Shown here one piece after another: positions 63,173-64,000 of a stretch of DNA of 64,000 nucleotides. Position numbers and translations under genes: made by a program. Source of the stretch: Gellertiella hungarica (GTDB lineage: Bacteria; Pseudomonadota; Alphaproteobacteria; Rhizobiales; Rhizobiaceae); contig NZ_JACIEZ010000014.1 in NCBI RefSeq assembly GCF_014197145.1, positions 1-64,000 of the forward strand, written 5' to 3'. Within the stretch, counting starts at the first letter, position 1. The number at the start of each line of letters is the position of its first letter. A model generated the notes under the pieces. The model ran no database searches. It was not told the DNA's origin and was given only the letters and a program-made list of their open reading frames with translations.

Positions 63173-64000
63173 TCACCCCGCCGCCGAAGGAGTTGATCCG
63201 ACCTCGTGTCCGATGACCTTGGCCTCGTCGTCGCACGAGTGTCCCGGCGTTTCTATCTCCATCGTGCTGTGACCGATCCCGTGTCTCTCCTGCAAGAGGG
63301 ATCGTGCCCGGCTCTTTAGGCGGGACATTTCGAGGAGAGACGAACTGTCGACCACCAGGTGAGCCTCGAAGGCGTTGTGTCCTTCGTCGAGCGCCCAGAC
63401 GTGGACATGGTGCACGCCGACGACGCCTTCGACTGAGCGAAGATCTTCGACTACGCGATCGATGTCGACATCGACCGGCGTCCCCAGCATCAGGACGCGA
63501 ATCGAACCTCCGATCTCCGAAAACGCCTGCCACAGGATGTAGCCTGCGATCAGCAGAGTGATGGCGGGATCGATCCATGTCCATTCATAGAGGAGGATGA
63601 GCGTGCCTGCGATGATGACGCCCACGGATCCGAGGGCGTCAGCCACGTTGTGCAGGAACGCGGCCCGGATGTTCATGCTGCTCTTCGACATCGCGTAGGT
63701 GAGCATTGCGGTGACGATGTCGACGACAAGCGCGATTCCCGCCACGACGACTACCGTCCAACCCTCGATCGGCTCCGGCTGGATGAAGCGCATTACAGCT
63801 TCGTACAGCAGATACAGGCCTACAATGGTAAGCGTCGTGTAGTTGATGAGGGCGGCTACGATCTCGGCTCGTACGTAGCCGAAGGTCATCGAGGTATCTG
63901 CCGGGCGTCGTGCGATCCTGCGTGCGCCGTATGCGATGACGAGCGAGGCCGCATCGCTAAAGTTGTGTAGGGCGTCGGCTATGAGCGATAGGCTGCCGGA
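63173..64000 (-). CDS. czcD: CzcD-like CDF cation exporter (partial at right edge)
   Basis: The frame continues to the last base of the window, so the N-terminus is missing. Visible: SLIADALHNFSDAASLVIAYG (membrane segment with metal Asp and His), AAFLHNVADALGSVGVI with the second HxxxD pair, six-segment CDF layout and a cytoplasmic C-terminal domain with His (VHHVHVWALDEGHNAFEAHL). It exports Zn, Co or Cd. Its position 3 bp from the convergent peptidase and next to the CzcO-like gene fits a czc-type cluster. Confidence 0.9.
   Translation of the reverse strand, partial: SGSLSLIADALHNFSDAASLVIAYGARRIARRPADTSMTFGYVRAEIVAALINYTTLTIVGLYLLYEAVMRFIQPEPIEGWTVVVVAGIALVVDIVTAMLTYAMSKSSMNIRAAFLHNVADALGSVGVIIAGTLILLYEWTWIDPAITLLIAGYILWQAFSEIGGSIRVLMLGTPVDVDIDRVVEDLRSVEGVVGVHHVHVWALDEGHNAFEAHLVVDSSSLLEMSRLKSRARSLLQERHGIGHSTMEIETPGHSCDDEAKVIGHEVGSTPSAAG

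Noticed and set aside
1-64000. CRISPR arrays, tRNA or rRNA genes
   Set aside because: No regularly spaced repeats and no tRNA-like or rRNA-like sequence were seen by eye on either strand; a tRNA scan was not possible.

Overview
The window reads as a GC-rich plasmid (or integrated plasmid-like segment) of an alphaproteobacterium, most likely Hyphomicrobiales (Rhizobium/Brucella/Ochrobactrum/Mesorhizobium relatives). The grounds are a complete repABC cassette, a second stand-alone repC with its own antisense RNA, a full VirB/VirD4 conjugation apparatus with a rhizobial MobZ-type relaxase and a VirC-like operon, and plasmid housekeeping families common in that order (DUF736, ArdC, large ParB-domain proteins). 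Genus and family names come from sequence recognition; no database was searched.

Layout. 1-2.7 kb: zeta-toxin module, small orphan genes and an XRE regulator. 3.4-9.9 kb: a run of small hypothetical genes, then a membrane protein with a helix-turn-helix-like N-terminus (RcgA-like) overlapping an alpha/beta hydrolase. 10.2-11.2 kb: NHEJ-type ATP-dependent DNA ligase. A 202-bp direct repeat (1845-2046 and 11573-11773) flanks this accessory block. 12.2-16.8 kb: ParB-domain protein, small gene, predicted antisense RNA, stand-alone repC and a secreted thermonuclease-like protein. 17.2-19 kb: DUF736 and a VbhA/Fic toxin-antitoxin pair with altered key residues. 19.2-28.3 kb: an ardC gene split by an insertion of about 8.2 kb that has matching 13-bp ends and carries three tyrosine recombinases (RIT type), a HIT protein, a TauE/SafE permease and an intact ArdC. 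28.4-32.8 kb: repA-repB-repC and an XRE regulator. 33-38.2 kb: VirC1/VirC2-like genes, a candidate oriT region, MobC-like protein and relaxase. 38.2-51.1 kb: T4SS genes on the minus strand in the order virB1-B2-B3-B4-B1b-B5-lipoprotein-B6-B8-B9-B10-B11-virD4. 51.3-54.6 kb: six exported or membrane proteins diverging from the T4SS, three of them thermonuclease-fold proteins that have lost catalytic residues. 54.9-58.5 kb: metal-resistance operon (ArsR, HMA-CDF exporter, CcdA, Na/Ca-exchanger family protein, LspA). 58.6-59.8 kb: broken CYP152-type P450. 60.1-64 kb: L,D-transpeptidase, small membrane protein, CzcO-like flavoprotein, transglutaminase-like cysteine peptidase and a CzcD-like exporter running off the right edge.

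How it works together. repABC supplies replication and partition. The stand-alone repC unit suggests that two replicons fused. VirC1/MobC/relaxase process oriT, VirD4 delivers the substrate, and VirB1-B11 builds the channel. ArdC, Fic and zeta modules fit establishment and maintenance. Metal genes at the right are the likely selectable cargo. The most notable points are the RIT-type compound element that breaks one ardC while bringing another, the paired substitutions in the Fic/VbhA module, and the exported degenerate nuclease trio beside the T4SS.
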